DNA from: Anthonomus grandis grandis
Taxonomy: Eukaryota; Arthropoda; Insecta; Coleoptera; Curculionidae
Reading direction: 5' to 3'
NCBI RefSeq assembly: GCF_022605725.1
Contig: NC_065548.1
Location: forward strand, 46,679,131-46,743,130
DNA length: 64,000 nucleotides
Below the pieces are notes generated by a model. It was not told where the DNA came from. It worked only from the letters and a program-made list of their open reading frames with translations, and did no database searches. The position numbers were made by a program, and so were the translations under genes. Below are positions 53,301-63,957 of this stretch, one piece after another (positions within the stretch are counted from its first letter, which is position 1; each line of letters starts with the position of its first letter).

Positions 53301-53985
53301 AGTGGCTAAGGCTATTTTTGAGAATTTTATCCTTATATACGGTTCCATGAAAGAAGTCAGAACGGACATGGGAACTGAATATAAGAATGAACTTTTTAAA
53401 AACCTTACAAATTTAATAAAAATTACCCATAAAACGTCTACTCCTTATCATAGCCAAACAATAGGTGGTTGCGAACGTAATCACCGGGTTCTTAATGAGT
53501 TTATGCGAATGTATGTAAAAGAAACGCGTTTAGATTGGGATATATGGACTAAATATTTTGCATTTTGCTATAATACAACACCAAGCGCATATCATAATTA
53601 TACCCCATATGAATTAATTTTTGCTAAACAAGCGGACCTTCCAGAATTTCTCAATGGTCAGGTAGATCCATTATATAATTTAGATGCGTATGATAAAGAA
53701 ATACGTTTCAGATTACAAGCGGCTCATAAGAGAGCTAGGGAATTTCTTGACAAAGCAAAATGTAATCGTAAAGCATATGTTGACCTGAATTCAACTCAAT
53801 TGTTACTTAAACCAGGAGATTTAGTACTAATCACGAATGAAGATCGTCATAAACTAGATCCTTGGTATGATGGCCCTTCGACCATCATAGCTGTACAAGG
53901 TCCAAATTGTGTTATAAAGGATAATAAAGGCAAAGAGTCTATAATTCATAAAAATAGGCTTAAGAAATATGTAAACCAAATGTAA
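50345..53985 (+). pseudogene. pol of L2: protease (active site lost), RT, RNase H, integrase
   Basis: The -1 frame opens inside the gag end and reads LDLTLLNFVLLDIDMTKSKN. The protease catalytic D-T-G is then broken: TGADISIFK follows in a shifted frame and the Asp codon is missing, consistent with a loss of about 7 bases near 50462. Protease remainder GILGRDFLAKY; RT with LCIDFRAVNKSLIADKYP, WFSVVDLMSGFHQIPL and FLYIDDLIVIG. TAA at 52030-52032 interrupts after NTEFVW. RNase H shows TTDASNIACGAVLSQ and DALSRI. The integrase has the zinc finger GGHCGQKRVLKKL/VKKCHKCQ and catalytic D in CIDTIGPF, D in RTDMGTEYKNE, E in IGGCERNHRVL. The rest is open to 53985. Confidence 0.9.
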
Positions 53986-54379
53986 AATATAATTTCATTG
54001 TAATAATTTTAAGATTAGATTTAAGTTATTGAGCATAAGCAGTGAAAAAAAAGTGAAACAAGTATAAAAGCAAACACAGTGTATTTTGGCATTTTTCTAC
54101 AAAAGTGATTTGTGCGCGGAAATAGTTCAAATGCGAAAAGCTTTAAAATAATTTTGAAAGGCAATATAGTTAAACAATAATAATTATTATTAACATGTAT
54201 AGCATTAATTATTTTAAATAATATAATATTGTAAAATATAAACTGGTATCTAGGTAGCTATTAGGGTAAGCAATTTTATGTTTTTTTTTAAATTTTATTT
54301 TGTTTATATAGAGTACAGGTATACACTTTTGTCTTTAGATAATGCCCTTCACAAGTGGCCATAGTGAAGGTCATTCTCT
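53986..54379 (+). other. Non-coding stretch between pol and polypurine tract of L2
   Basis: No open frame of note and no env-like gene. AT-rich. Confidence 0.6.
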
Positions 54380-54391
54380 AGGAAAGGGAGG
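54380..54391 (+). promoter_or_regulatory. Polypurine tract of L2
   Basis: AGGAAAGGGAGG directly before the TG of the 3' LTR, the expected plus-strand primer. Confidence 0.8.
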
Positions 54392-54681
54392 TGTAAAGGA
54401 TCAATAACCTTCAAAATATTTTATAAGCAAATTATATTATATTCTAGTTATAGGAAATGGTGCAATCTAAATAATATCTGGTATTGTTACCATGGGTACA
54501 TTAACCTTAAATAGCTTAGTAAGCATTAGGTATTATTCCATATATTATAATATACCAGTCCAATGACATTATGTATTTTGCTGAATAATTAATTAGGAAG
54601 TGAATTAAACAATATATGTAATATAATGGGGTATTAATAAAATGTGATTGATAGCAGCAACAAGGGACGTCTTATTTTACA
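54392..54681 (+). repeat. 3' LTR of L2 (290 bp)
   Basis: Same length and, as far as reading by eye shows, same sequence as 48216-48505. Followed by CTTG at 54682-54685. Confidence 0.95.
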
Positions 54682-54720
54682 CTTGGAGGATAGACTCCAT
54701 CATCCTTATATGCCAAACAT
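54682..54720 (-). pseudogene. Small ORF2 segment of element D between L2 and P2
   Basis: Only 39 bases separate the two insertions. On the minus strand they encode KCLAYKDDGVYPP, continuing the C-terminal region of D's ORF2. The residue match to sibling elements (FLKCLYYRD in B) supports the join. Confidence 0.85.
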
Positions 54721-54740
54721 TTAACACGTTAACTGCCATT

Positions 54741-54802
54741 TGTACCATATATGGACACAGTCAATTTTTATTCAGCGCCATGTGTACCACCAGTGGACAC
54801 AG
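54741..54802. promoter_or_regulatory. P2 subterminal motifs, left end
   Basis: TGTACCATATATGGACACAG at 54741-54760 and TGTACCACCAGTGGACACAG at 54783-54802. The motif is semi-palindromic and recurs at the right end (57238-57257 inverted, 57305-57324). Likely transposase-binding sites. Confidence 0.65.
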
Positions 54803-55075
54803 AACTTCTTACCTTCCAAGTCATGTGTACATGGGGCGGCCACATTAAGCGTTGATTGAAATGTATGTATGGATTGGTCTGGCGTAGGAAATAGTTTGTT
54901 TGAGAATGGCTCGGGAATATTTTTGTTTTTCGAAATAATATGACACAAAATATTGACGTTTTTAAATGATACGTTTATTTTTTCAATGGGCAGTAATTTA
55001 ACATGTAAAATTGTTATTTACAATTATAAAATAAAAAAACTAATTTTAAAAACAAAATACTTCAAAATGAAAAGA

Positions 55076-56995
55076 TTATTTTATATTTTTAAAAACATGT
55101 TTTTGGAAAAAAAATTCCATACAAATAAAAATATTTTCGTCACAACCTAGACATACGTAGGAAACTCTTTTGGTACTTTTTACAGCATAATTACGCCCCT
55201 GTTCTTGTGAGTTTTTTTCGTAACAATATCTGCACCTGCCTCTTTTTAGCTTTTTCTCGTTATCTGTCTTTTCGGAAACTTTGTGCTCTTCTGAGGGATT
55301 CATTGGGATTGGCGGTACTGCCGTTTCCAAAAGTTGCATGGCAAGATTTTCTTTGAAAGTCGTTATTGAAATTTTTTTCTCGTTAATTTTATTGTACAGA
55401 TTTAAGGCATTTACGACTGAGGTACCTATGATAAATTCAAAGGCCAATTTTGTGTACCATTTAATTGACTTTCTAAGAGAATTTGAATAAGCTGACATTT
55501 GGTCTGACATATCAACAAATGATTTGGCCTTATTATAGTCGATTATTGTAGAAGGTTTGAGCCTAGGACCCTCTCTATGGTGTACTTCCTTTAGTTCATC
55601 TGTATGTTTTGTGGATAAGAAGAGCACGTCCCTCTTGTTATGCCACTTCATAACAACAACTTTATTTTTATTTTGTTTTGCAACAATTTCGCCTTTTTTT
55701 AATTTTGCATTAACTACAGACTTTGGTAGGTTTCTTCTGTTTTTACGAATCGTTCCAACTAGATGAGTTGATCTATTTTGCAACTTTTCCGCAAGAGGAA
55801 TAGAGGTGTACCAATTGTCTGCAAAAAGGGTCCGGCCACTATCAAGCAATGGTTGCAACATTTCCATAACAATAGATTCCGCAACCGATTGTCCATTTAT
55901 TTTCTCTTGTAGGTACAACTAGAATGTGTATGTGTAAATATACTTTCAGGCTGTAAGTAAATCCTCCATCTAGACATACTTTATAAACTTTAATGCCGAA
56001 CTTATGTCGTTTTCCTTTTATATACTGTCGAAAGGATAATTTACCTCGGAAAGGTATCATGGTTTCATCGATGCAAAGAGACTTTTCTGGAATAATGCAG
56101 AAAGAAGCATTCTTGTTCAACATATCAACAAGGCATTGAATTTTATGAAGCCGGTCATTGAGAGGACAATCTTCATTATTTGCCAAATGAAACATACGTA
56201 AAAGCAGCTCAAGTCTATTCCACGGCAAATATTTTGATATTTCGTTTTTATATAATGGATGTTTGCGCCAATAATCTTTTGGTGATGGTTTTTTATCCAA
56301 TCCCATCCAAATTAAAATAGCAATAAATGTTCGTATTTCGTTATAATTGGTATCCACCCATGCATTTAGGCGAGAATATTGGCCAATATTTTCATTCGTT
56401 ATGGCAAGAATAATTTGCTGTTCCGCGTATCTATTTGTTTCGACAACGATCTTATTAATAACATCGTCGGATACAAGTAATTCAAAAAAATTAAGTTCAT
56501 CCTTACTGCGCATTTGGGTCTGCAAGGCTACTGAAATTCCAATATTCATTGGTAGAGTGTATGTCGAAAAATTTCCTGAAGCTGGTCTCCACTCCGGTCT
56601 TTCATTATTGCCTGAAGAATCTATGTCTATATCTAACTGAGCAGATGTTGAAGGCTCGGCAGTATCTAAAAAAATAGAGGGTAGTGTATAAGAAGATAAT
56701 CGTTACTAGGAAGAGAAAATATGAATTTTAGACGTTAAATTTGATATACATAAGTTTCGTACGCGAGTTAATATATTGAAATTTTTTTCAACACTGTTTT
56801 TTTCTTATAACATTTTAGAAAATAAACTATGTATAAAAAATGGAATTGCCAAACCTCCTACGTACCTAACTGACGTACATACTTCATCTTTTTCTTTTTA
56901 GGGCGGTCTTCTTCAGAACTGCTTGAAGATATCTCGCCGGCCAAATATGTCGGATCCAAATTAGAATTTGAGATATTTGAAAACTCGTCACTCAT
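55076..56995 (-). pseudogene. piggyBac-like (PGBD-type) transposase of P2
   Basis: A plausible first exon, 56995-56866, starts MSDEFSNISNSNLDPTYLAG with an acidic/Ser stretch and KKKKMK. A 200-bp GT..AG intron (56865-56666) joins it in frame to DTAEPSTSAQLDIDID. The core holds IRTFIAILIWMGLDKKPSPK, the first Asp in LCIDETMIPFRGKLSF, the second in LFADNWYTSIPLAEKL and the third in SFVDMSDQMSAY. The C-terminal Cys-rich domain reads RGRCRYC then YVCLGCDENIFICMEFF. One frameshift lies at about 55920-55940 (LKVY to LYLQEKINGQS). Apart from that the gene looks functional. It is clearly different from P1. Confidence 0.85.
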
Positions 56996-57237
56996 GTCGA
57001 GGTCTCTATTTGTTCTGCTGCAGCCTCCACTGCTTGTTGCATCTCAGTATCAGAATTTTTTTTTGCCGCCATTGCTCCACCAAATTATAGCCCACAAAAC
57101 AACATGTTTTTACACCGATTTTTATAGAAAGAATGACTGAAGAAGGCAACAAACATAAAATGCACGTGGTATTTGCGCTTCTAGTGAAAACCGTACAACT
57201 GCTGCCATCTCTCCAGGCGAATCAACATTGACCTTGT

Positions 57238-57324
57238 ACGTGTCCAGATAAGGTACACATGGCACACGACATCAAAAAATAAAACTGTACAATCAGGTGC
57301 CGTATGTACCATATTTGGACACAG
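57238..57324. promoter_or_regulatory. P2 subterminal motifs, right end
   Basis: An inverted copy ending TGTCCAGATAAGGTACA at 57238-57257 and a direct copy TGTACCATATTTGGACACAG at 57305-57324. Partners of the left-end motifs. Confidence 0.65.
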
Positions 57325-57476
57325 CTTTTTTAAACTAAAAAAAGCAAAAATTACATATATTTTTACACATGCGTTCGTTTTGATGTACACAGACACTGTT
57401 TTTAATAAAAAAGTTACGTGGCCCGTAGGACTCGGTAATTTTTTTTTCTAATTGGGACTGGCAGTTAACGTGTTAA

Positions 57477-58779
57477 GGAATCGCCGTTGGACTGATTCTA
57501 ATAGGTGAATGTGCTGGTTGTAAATGGGAGACCAAATGAGGGAGCTGTAGTCCAGCCTGGATCTAACGAATGCATAGTAGACAGTTTTGGCAGTGGCAGT
57601 GTTCGAAAAAAGTTTGCAATTTCTAATAATAAAGCCCAGCATGCGAGTTGCTCTAGAAACAGTATCTTCGATGTGAGGGATAAAAGAAAATTTTTGGTCA
57701 AAGGTGACTTCAAGATCCTTAAAACAGATAGACCTTGCCAGAGACTCTCCATTAACTGAGTAATTATAGACAACTGGACTTTTGCTTCGAAAGTAGCTGG
57801 CCACATTACACTTGGAAACATTAAGGTTAAGCCGGTTCAAAGTGCACCAATGGTGTACAGTATTGATGTTCTCTTGCAGTTGACCACAATCTGCTATAAA
57901 GTCTATCCTATGGAAAAGCTTTAGGTCATCAGCATATGCTAACCGAGAGCAATTGAGGGTGGAGATCAAGTCATTAGCGAAAACGTTAACGAGAAAGGGA
58001 CCCAAGTTAGAGCTCTGAGGAACTCCAGAGGTGGGTGAAAAACAAGCAGATCTAAAGCCTTCGACCACTACAAACTGAGAGCGGTCAACTAAATAGGAGT
58101 TAAGGAGCGTTATCAAGCGATCGGAGAATCCAAACTGGCGTTCAAGCTTATTTAATAGGATAAAGTGGTCAATCTGGTCAAAAGCCTTTTGAAAGTCTGT
58201 GTAGATAACATCGATTTGACCTCTATCATTAAGTGCTTCACACACAAACTGAGAGAACAATGCTAGGTTTGTAGTGCATGAGCGGCCAGAAACAAAGCCA
58301 TGTTGATTGTTGGCCAGCACGGACTTAACCTTGGGAAAAATTAATTTATAAAGAGCCAACTCGAATAACTTTGAGAAATTGCACAGAATGGGTATAGGGC
58401 GGTAATTCTTTATTGTTCCAGCATCGCCCTTTTTAAAGATAGGGTAAACTTTGGCTTGCTTCCAGATATTGGGAAAAATACCTGTGTTAAGGATCAGATT
58501 AAAAATGTGGAGCAGAGGGTCTGTAAGTGCAACAGAGCAGTCCTTAGCTAAAAAACTAGGAATTAGATCTGGGCCAGAGGTCATTTTGCTTTTAAGACAC
58601 TTGCTCGCCATTATAATGTCGGTAGCCGCGAGCGCGACGACGTCTATGCAAGTTAAGGGAGGTTCAGAGACGACAGGATGATCGCTGGGAAGTGAGTTCG
58701 TGTATACACTCCTGAAATAATCTCCAAAAGCGGACACAATGATGTCAGGCGTATTGTATGATTGGTTAGAAAGCTTCAT
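57477..58779 (-). pseudogene. Reverse transcriptase region of element D ORF2
   Basis: An open frame from 58779 reads PDIIVSAFGDYFRSVYTN, SGPDLIPSFLAKDC, KNYRPIPILCNFSKLFELAL, QHGFVSGRSCTTNLALF, YTDFQKAFDQIDHFILL, SGVPQSSNLGPFLVNVFAND, YADDLKLFHRI and the C-terminal LLESVQRRFL. The usual PQGS reads PQSS. At 57476 P2 begins, so the last residues of the frame (NTLTASPN) are P2 sequence. RT catalytic Asp residues are intact. This part is undamaged apart from the insertions. Confidence 0.88.
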
Positions 58780-59950
58780 TGAGCCGGGGATTTGAAACTA
58801 ATTACGTTTGCTACACATCTCGTGAGAGTTTATTTTGTTTCTCAATACTATGAATGTACATTGTGTGGTTAGAGCTTTAATTGTCTTGCACAGAAATCTA
58901 AATATCTCTAGATGATTGACTTTTGGAATCTTTTAGACTTGGAAATCTTAAAATCATGAAATGCTCTTTCCTTTTTATATATATTATGTCCCCCCGAAAA
59001 CCCAGGGAAGGAAACGTCTTTTACGTTTTACCTTGAAGGATACCGCTCTAGCGAAAGTGTTGTTAAGTATATCATAAAAAAACATCACATGCAGAGTTGA
59101 CGTCCTGCTGCACTATGACAGGCGACCAATCAGTATCTAGCAGCAGCTGATGCAAAAGCGGAAAGTTAGCCTTTCTAAAATTAAATTCCTTTATTTCAGC
59201 TTTATTAAGGGGTAAGTTATTGAGAGAGATAAGGCCTGCATGGAATTCAAATGACAGAGAAGGATGGTAGGTATCCTCCGGGGACGAGAGATTCACCGCT
59301 GTTAAGTACAGGGGATATTAAAACTTGCAAAGATTAAATCCAAACAGTGAAGATTGCTATTTACCACGTTATTGAATTGCTTATAGTTTTAGGAAATCAA
59401 AAAAATTACTTTTACGTTTTACTATTGGGAGATACCGAGTGTTCAATATAAGTGGGGGACATTAAAGTCTCCCAGGATAATCGTATGTTCAGAATAGATT
59501 ACATTAACCATGGAAAAGGCTTCGAGAAAGCGTTCTAATTGCACGGAGTCGATGGAAGGAGGAACGTACAATACAAAAATATACAGTATGAAATGATTAA
59601 ATTTGACTCTACATCCTACCAGGTCGATTTTCCGGTATTTCTTGGCTAATCGCAGAGAGGTCGAGGGCTTCCGAGGAGAGGTGGTTCAGAATCCCCAGTA
59701 GAACACCACCACCCCCTTGAAGCAGCAACAAGGTCAGTTCTTCTGTCAGAACGGTACATTACGTATGAGTTGGGAAGGATTTCACCATCAAGTATATCAT
59801 TTTGGAGCCAAGTTTCTATGATGGAGATAATATCATAGCCAGAAGTAGACGCAGCACTAAAGAAGGTATTGGTCTTGGAGCGCAGGCCGCGGGGTGTTCT
59901 GGTAATAGCAAGAAACTAGATTTTTTAAGGTCAGCGGGTTATTGATTTCT
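58780..59950 (-). pseudogene. Endonuclease and linker of element D ORF2, degraded
   Basis: Minus strand from about 59945: TPRGLRSKTNTFFSAASTSG, YDIISIIETWLQNDILDGEI, PNSYVMYRSDRRTDLVAA, then frameshifts through the GGGV and GDFN regions. The last endonuclease block is DTYHPSLSFEFHAGLI at about 59270-59225. The linker KEFNFRKANFPLLHQLLLD follows. The frame between 59070 and 58780 is broken. The APE domain would nick target DNA. Confidence 0.75.
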
Positions 59951-59978
59951 TGTTATGTTTATAACTTTAGTGCATAAA

Positions 59979-60387
59979 GTTTTCAGGGGTTGTACTTTTA
60001 CCAAGAAACTATCTTATAATTTTTTACAATGATTTATTTAAGTGTAAGGTTACATAATGAACATTGACCAATAATTGCATATTTTTGTAATATAGTAGTA
60101 TTAATAATTAAGGCTTATTTTATATTTTACTATGTATTATATTTCTTAACATCATTTTTGTTTATGTGAAAGCCAATTTGCCAGTTAAAGGTTCTTTCAA
60201 CTGCACTTTAAATAAGCACATTAAACTGAATGGCGCCCACAATTTAAAAGGTAAGCATTTCTAGAATTATTCATGTTAACCCACCACCAATTAATGTTCT
60301 CCAGACTGATAAGCTGCCGTTAGCATATGGGCCACTTTATTAAAGACTTTCAACATTAGTCAATTAAAAAAAAAACAGAAATCTAAA
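59979..60387 (-). repeat. Dispersed repeat R1, copy 2
   Basis: Inverted relative to copy 1 at 30346-30731. It begins next to element D's 5' edge at GTTTTCAGGGG and includes an extra stretch of about 24 bases (GCTTTCACATAAAC on the minus strand) absent from copy 1. Confidence 0.8.
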
Positions 60388-61534
60388 AAAAAGTTTGACA
60401 CAAAATGATAGAGTATTAAACTATAATTAAAACTGTGGCTAATGGAAAATAACATTAAAATATACATAATACATTTTTCTACTCTCGATTAATAAACAAT
60501 ATTAAGTTTTGGTAATTAAGATTATTTAATTTAGATTATGAGTTAAAGGAATAAAAAAACCATATATACAAGCACACACGCAAGATCAAATAAATAAATA
60601 AGTCTTTTGATTTTCAATATTTGAGATTATATATATCTTCTCCTAAAATTATTAATAAAAAATTTCATTATTATCACACCTATAATGTAAAAAACCCAAC
60701 ACCAAATAATAAGCTCATAATAGTAATATACCTTTAACCTAAGAGGATATACAGCTCTTATTTGTGAATAGAATTAATATTGTGGTTCTTTTGACGCCAT
60801 AAACCTACATTTCAAAGGTAACTGAAATCGGAAACGATCAGATTAAATGTATTCTTGTAAAATATTTAGGTAAAAGGTTTTTTTGTGTCTCTTATTTAAA
60901 ACCAATTTATGGGAAAATCGGATTTTATTGTATGAATTTAGATGGCCAAGAACTTTATACGCCCTTATTATATGAAGTGACACCTGACATTGTGAACAGA
61001 TTTACAGATTTCTTATAATATACGCGTTAAATATCGGGAAAATAGTTATATATTTTATTTTTAATGATTCTTAGACTTTTTTTTCTAATACATGAGGACT
61101 ATAAGATCGTAAGATTTGAATTAAATGTACAAATTTAATTAAATTAAAAAAAAAACTATTGGAAGACATTTTCGATGGTCTTAAAATGCAACCTCTATAG
61201 AGGATAGATAAAAGTTTGGAACAGAGTCAAAAAAGCTTTTGAATATTTTCCATTTACCAAAATATCTACAAATTAATGGTAAAAAGACTAATCAAGTGAA
61301 AGATTTTTCGATGAATAAAATCCGACTTCTATTAAATGGCAATTTCATGCCTAAAAAAATAATCCGATGAATGAAAATACTGACAGAATGGCGAAAATTA
61401 ATTTCCAAACAAGGGAGAAAAAACTGATCCCAAAAGCTATCGCAAGATAAGCTTTTTAAGCGCAGTACTAAAATTGTTGACAAAAATTGACAATTTTACA
61501 GACACCTGCAGAGTTAAGTATAAAAACAGGAGAA
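60388..61534. other. Unassigned spacer
   Basis: Strongly AT-rich, no gene or repeat recognised. Confidence 0.45.
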
Positions 61535-61875
61535 CATTTGATAGAATGTTTAACAAAAATCAAATACTTAGGCATATGAATAGTTTGGGACTTAACTTTT
61601 AAAGGTCATGAACTTGAGGTCATTACGAGGATTTTATTTTAGGTTTATCATTTATCTAGATGTTCACCCTGCTTAAACTTATGGACAAAAAAAAACAATT
61701 TACAATGCACTTCTACCGTCTCACTTTAACTATTGTTCTAGTGTATCATTTTTATTAAAATAAAATGAGTTGTCCCGACTTCAAAAGTTACAGAATTGGG
61801 CCATGCGCATTATACTAGGTAAATCAAGATTAACCCCAATAAAAGACACGTTACAGGCTTTAGAAAGGCTTTAGA
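61535..61875 (+). pseudogene. Non-LTR RT C-terminal fragment
   Basis: Plus strand: TKIKYLGI, a stop, then DLTFKGHELE; after frame breaks FNYCSSVSFLLK and ELSRLQKLQNWAMRIILGKS, ending RLTPIKDTLQALERL. These match the post-RT region (LxxLQKLQNRAMRIIL) of Jockey-like elements. A short direct duplication (AGGCTTTAGAA twice) marks its end just before the Tigger-like terminus. Confidence 0.65.
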
Positions 61876-62353
61876 ACGTAAACCGGGGTAACTTTGGTAC
61901 AGTTTTTCATGTTTTTATTAAATTATACCATATTTTACGAAATTAACACCCTTATACTTGTTAATTATAAAACTTCAAAGCATTTACCAACTATAACTTA
62001 CAAAAAACAACTTCTGTTTATTGTTTAGGCTGAGATATTGGACTTAGAAAGTGTTTTAAAGTTATCCGGATTTTGGGGTAACTTTGGTACACAAATATTT
62101 TCTTTGATTATTTTGCCTGCTAAAAGCTACGTCCTAAAGATAGACGTTGCATTGAATTTACAATTTATTAAAAAAAAGGAAATGCGTAGTTTATTAGATA
62201 TTTGATGTATGCAAAAGATGTAAAAGCAGAAAAAAAAACAATAAAATTTTAAAAATGAGGCCTATTTTATAATTTATTATTTCAAAACATTGAATATACA
62301 AGATAAGTAAATATATAAGCTTAGGTTTTACTAAAAAAAAAACTTTAACATTT

Positions 62354-63957
62354 TTATAGAAGATCCTTTATCTCAGGAACATCAAAAACTTCTCGATTTC
62401 CTCTGCGTATCGGTTTATCTATGGACTTTAGTATCTCGTCATTACGATAATAGATTTCATCTTTACGACTTGGCCATTTCCACTGCTTTCCATATGATTC
62501 CATTACGTTTATGATGGCCCCATTTTTAAGAACCTTTGTAATTTGCCCAGGGTAGTATTTGCCATCAAAAATAACCAACACGTAATTCCCGACCATTCTA
62601 TTAATTTCAGAACAGGCAGTTTCTTTGCCCGTTTCTTCCTCTGCCCGTTTCTTCCTCTGCCTTAAAATCCTCTGAGAGTTCAGAACAAAAAGGGCTGTCA
62701 TTGCTTTCTGCGTATATTACGGTCACAACGCTCTCATCAGTACTTGAATCCACCGAATTATTCTTTTGCCTTTTTAGCTTTTGTTTCTGCTTGTTTGCTT
62801 GCGTGATCAATGGCAAATTATCGGAGTCTGAACTATCAGAAGCTATTTCTGGAATATTAATACTATTGGGAGCTTTGGAGGTGGAGGGTTGAGGCTGAGA
62901 ATAGTTAATAGGTACGGGAAAGACCGGGTTTTGTATGTCGGAGACTGTTATTCCTTTCCCAGGAGGTACTTGGAGTTTCTTCTTTCTTCGAATCCGTGAT
63001 GTCGTTTTAATTAAAGGATCGTCTGCAACACCATTACCGCACAACCTACTTAACAGAACTTCCCTATTTAAAGGGTAAATGCCGCATTTTAAATCCTGCT
63101 TTGAGACTCTCAACACCGCGTTCTTCTAATTTTGACATAAGTGTCTTTAATAGTCCAGGAAAAGTGTCCTTCGGTATTCCATTAAAGCGGCTTCCTTCTG
63201 CGGTATTTTTCCAGGCATTAAGAATTTGCCGCCAGTTACTTTTTATTGGGCGAAAATACGCAACATCCAAAGGCTGAAGGAGATGAGTGCTATTAGGAGG
63301 CAATGCAATGAACCTAATATTATTCAATTCGCACAATCTGATGACTTCCTGATTAAGGTGGGAGCTAAGGTTGTCCCCAATCAATATTTTACGACCCTCC
63401 TGTCGTTTTAATAAGGGTAGCATTAAGTTTACAAACCAATCTTCAAATATTTGGAAATCAAACCACCCACTGCTAGTACTATTGTAACGAGTATTTAAGG
63501 GGCCACCTTCTGTCCAAGTTGACCAAAGCCTTTGGGCCTTGTAGTTGACATACACGGGAGCAACCTGTCCAGCAGCATTTCCACAAATCATAAGGGAAGT
63601 ACAGGCTTTTGAAGAATTTCGAATTCTTTCCGGGTATTTGGTCCCTTTCCTGGTAATTACTTTTGATCGGCCTGGATCGTCAACGAGATTTGTCTCGTCA
63701 TAATTGTAAATATTAGCTGGGGGTACTCCTTCCAGCTCAGTTTGTAGATTATCAAAATATTCATTGATAATTGCGTCACTAATAGCCGCTCGAGCGCGAC
63801 TAATATTTTGAGAAAACCGTTGACTGAGTTCAGGCCTACGTTTTAAAAATAAGCTTATCCAATCGGGTCCTGGATAGTTATCCTTAAAACATTGCACTTT
63901 TCTGCCTCGCTTTTCTAAATAAGACTTGACAATGGTTTTTAACTCCTCACATGTCAC
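62354..63957 (-). pseudogene. Tigger/Jerky-like transposase, two frameshifts
   Basis: From 63957: a CENP-B-type HTH remainder (VKSYLEKRGRKVQCFKDN, GPDWISLFLKRRPELSQRF), then DDE_1 with NIYNYDETNLVDDPG, KILIGDNLSSHLNQEVI and PPNSTHLLQPLDVAYF, so all three acidic motifs are present. A one-base shift near 63085 moves the frame at GFK/CGIYPLNREVLLSRL. A Ser/Asp-rich linker follows. A 16-base tandem duplication at 62627-62658 causes the second frameshift. The C-terminal domain (NYVLVIFDGKYYPGQITKVL, WKWPSRKDEIYY) ends at 62354. It may reach further upstream outside the window. Confidence 0.85.
62627..62658. repeat. 16-bp tandem duplication in the transposase gene
   Basis: GCCCGTTTCTTCCTCT occurs twice head to tail (62627-62642, 62643-62658). 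Sixteen is not a multiple of three, so the duplication shifts the frame between the linker and the C-terminal domain. Confidence 0.9.

Larger units (their letters stand above)
48216..54681 (+). mobile_element. LTR retrotransposon L2 (gypsy/Ty3-type), complete structure
   Basis: The 6.47-kb element has two 290-bp LTRs, primer-binding site, a small membrane ORF, gag, pol (PR-RT-RH-IN), polypurine tract and 4-bp target duplications. The LTRs appear identical by eye, suggesting recent insertion. Nevertheless pol carries two disabling lesions. No env-like ORF follows the integrase; about 400 bases of non-coding sequence lie between pol and the 3' LTR. Confidence 0.95.
54725..57472 (-). mobile_element. 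piggyBac-like element P2, complete ends
   Basis: TTAA at 54721-54724 and 57473-57476 flank inverted termini CACGTTAACTGCCA (54725-54738) and TGGCAGTTAACGTG (57459-57472). Inside both ends are copies of TGTACC-N6-TGGACACAG. The transposase is on the minus strand with one frameshift. The element interrupts non-LTR D between VQRRFL and KCLAYK. Confidence 0.95.
47575..59950 (-). mobile_element. Non-LTR retrotransposon D, interrupted by L2 and P2
   Basis: Three segments, 59950-57477, 54720-54682 and 48215-47575, form one minus-strand element. The ORF2 C-terminus reads across both gaps: VQRRFL, KCLAYKDDGVYPPR, GFDHNLLLSRYTERS. The first gap is piggyBac-like P2 at a TTAA; the second is LTR element L2 with its 4-bp duplication. 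The 3' tail is a TAT/ATT microsatellite (47578-47596). The 5' edge at about 59950 meets dispersed repeat R1. D must predate both insertions. Confidence 0.88.

Noticed and set aside
53986..54391. Possible env-like gene after pol of L2
   Set aside because: No open frame of useful length; the stretch is non-coding up to the polypurine tract.
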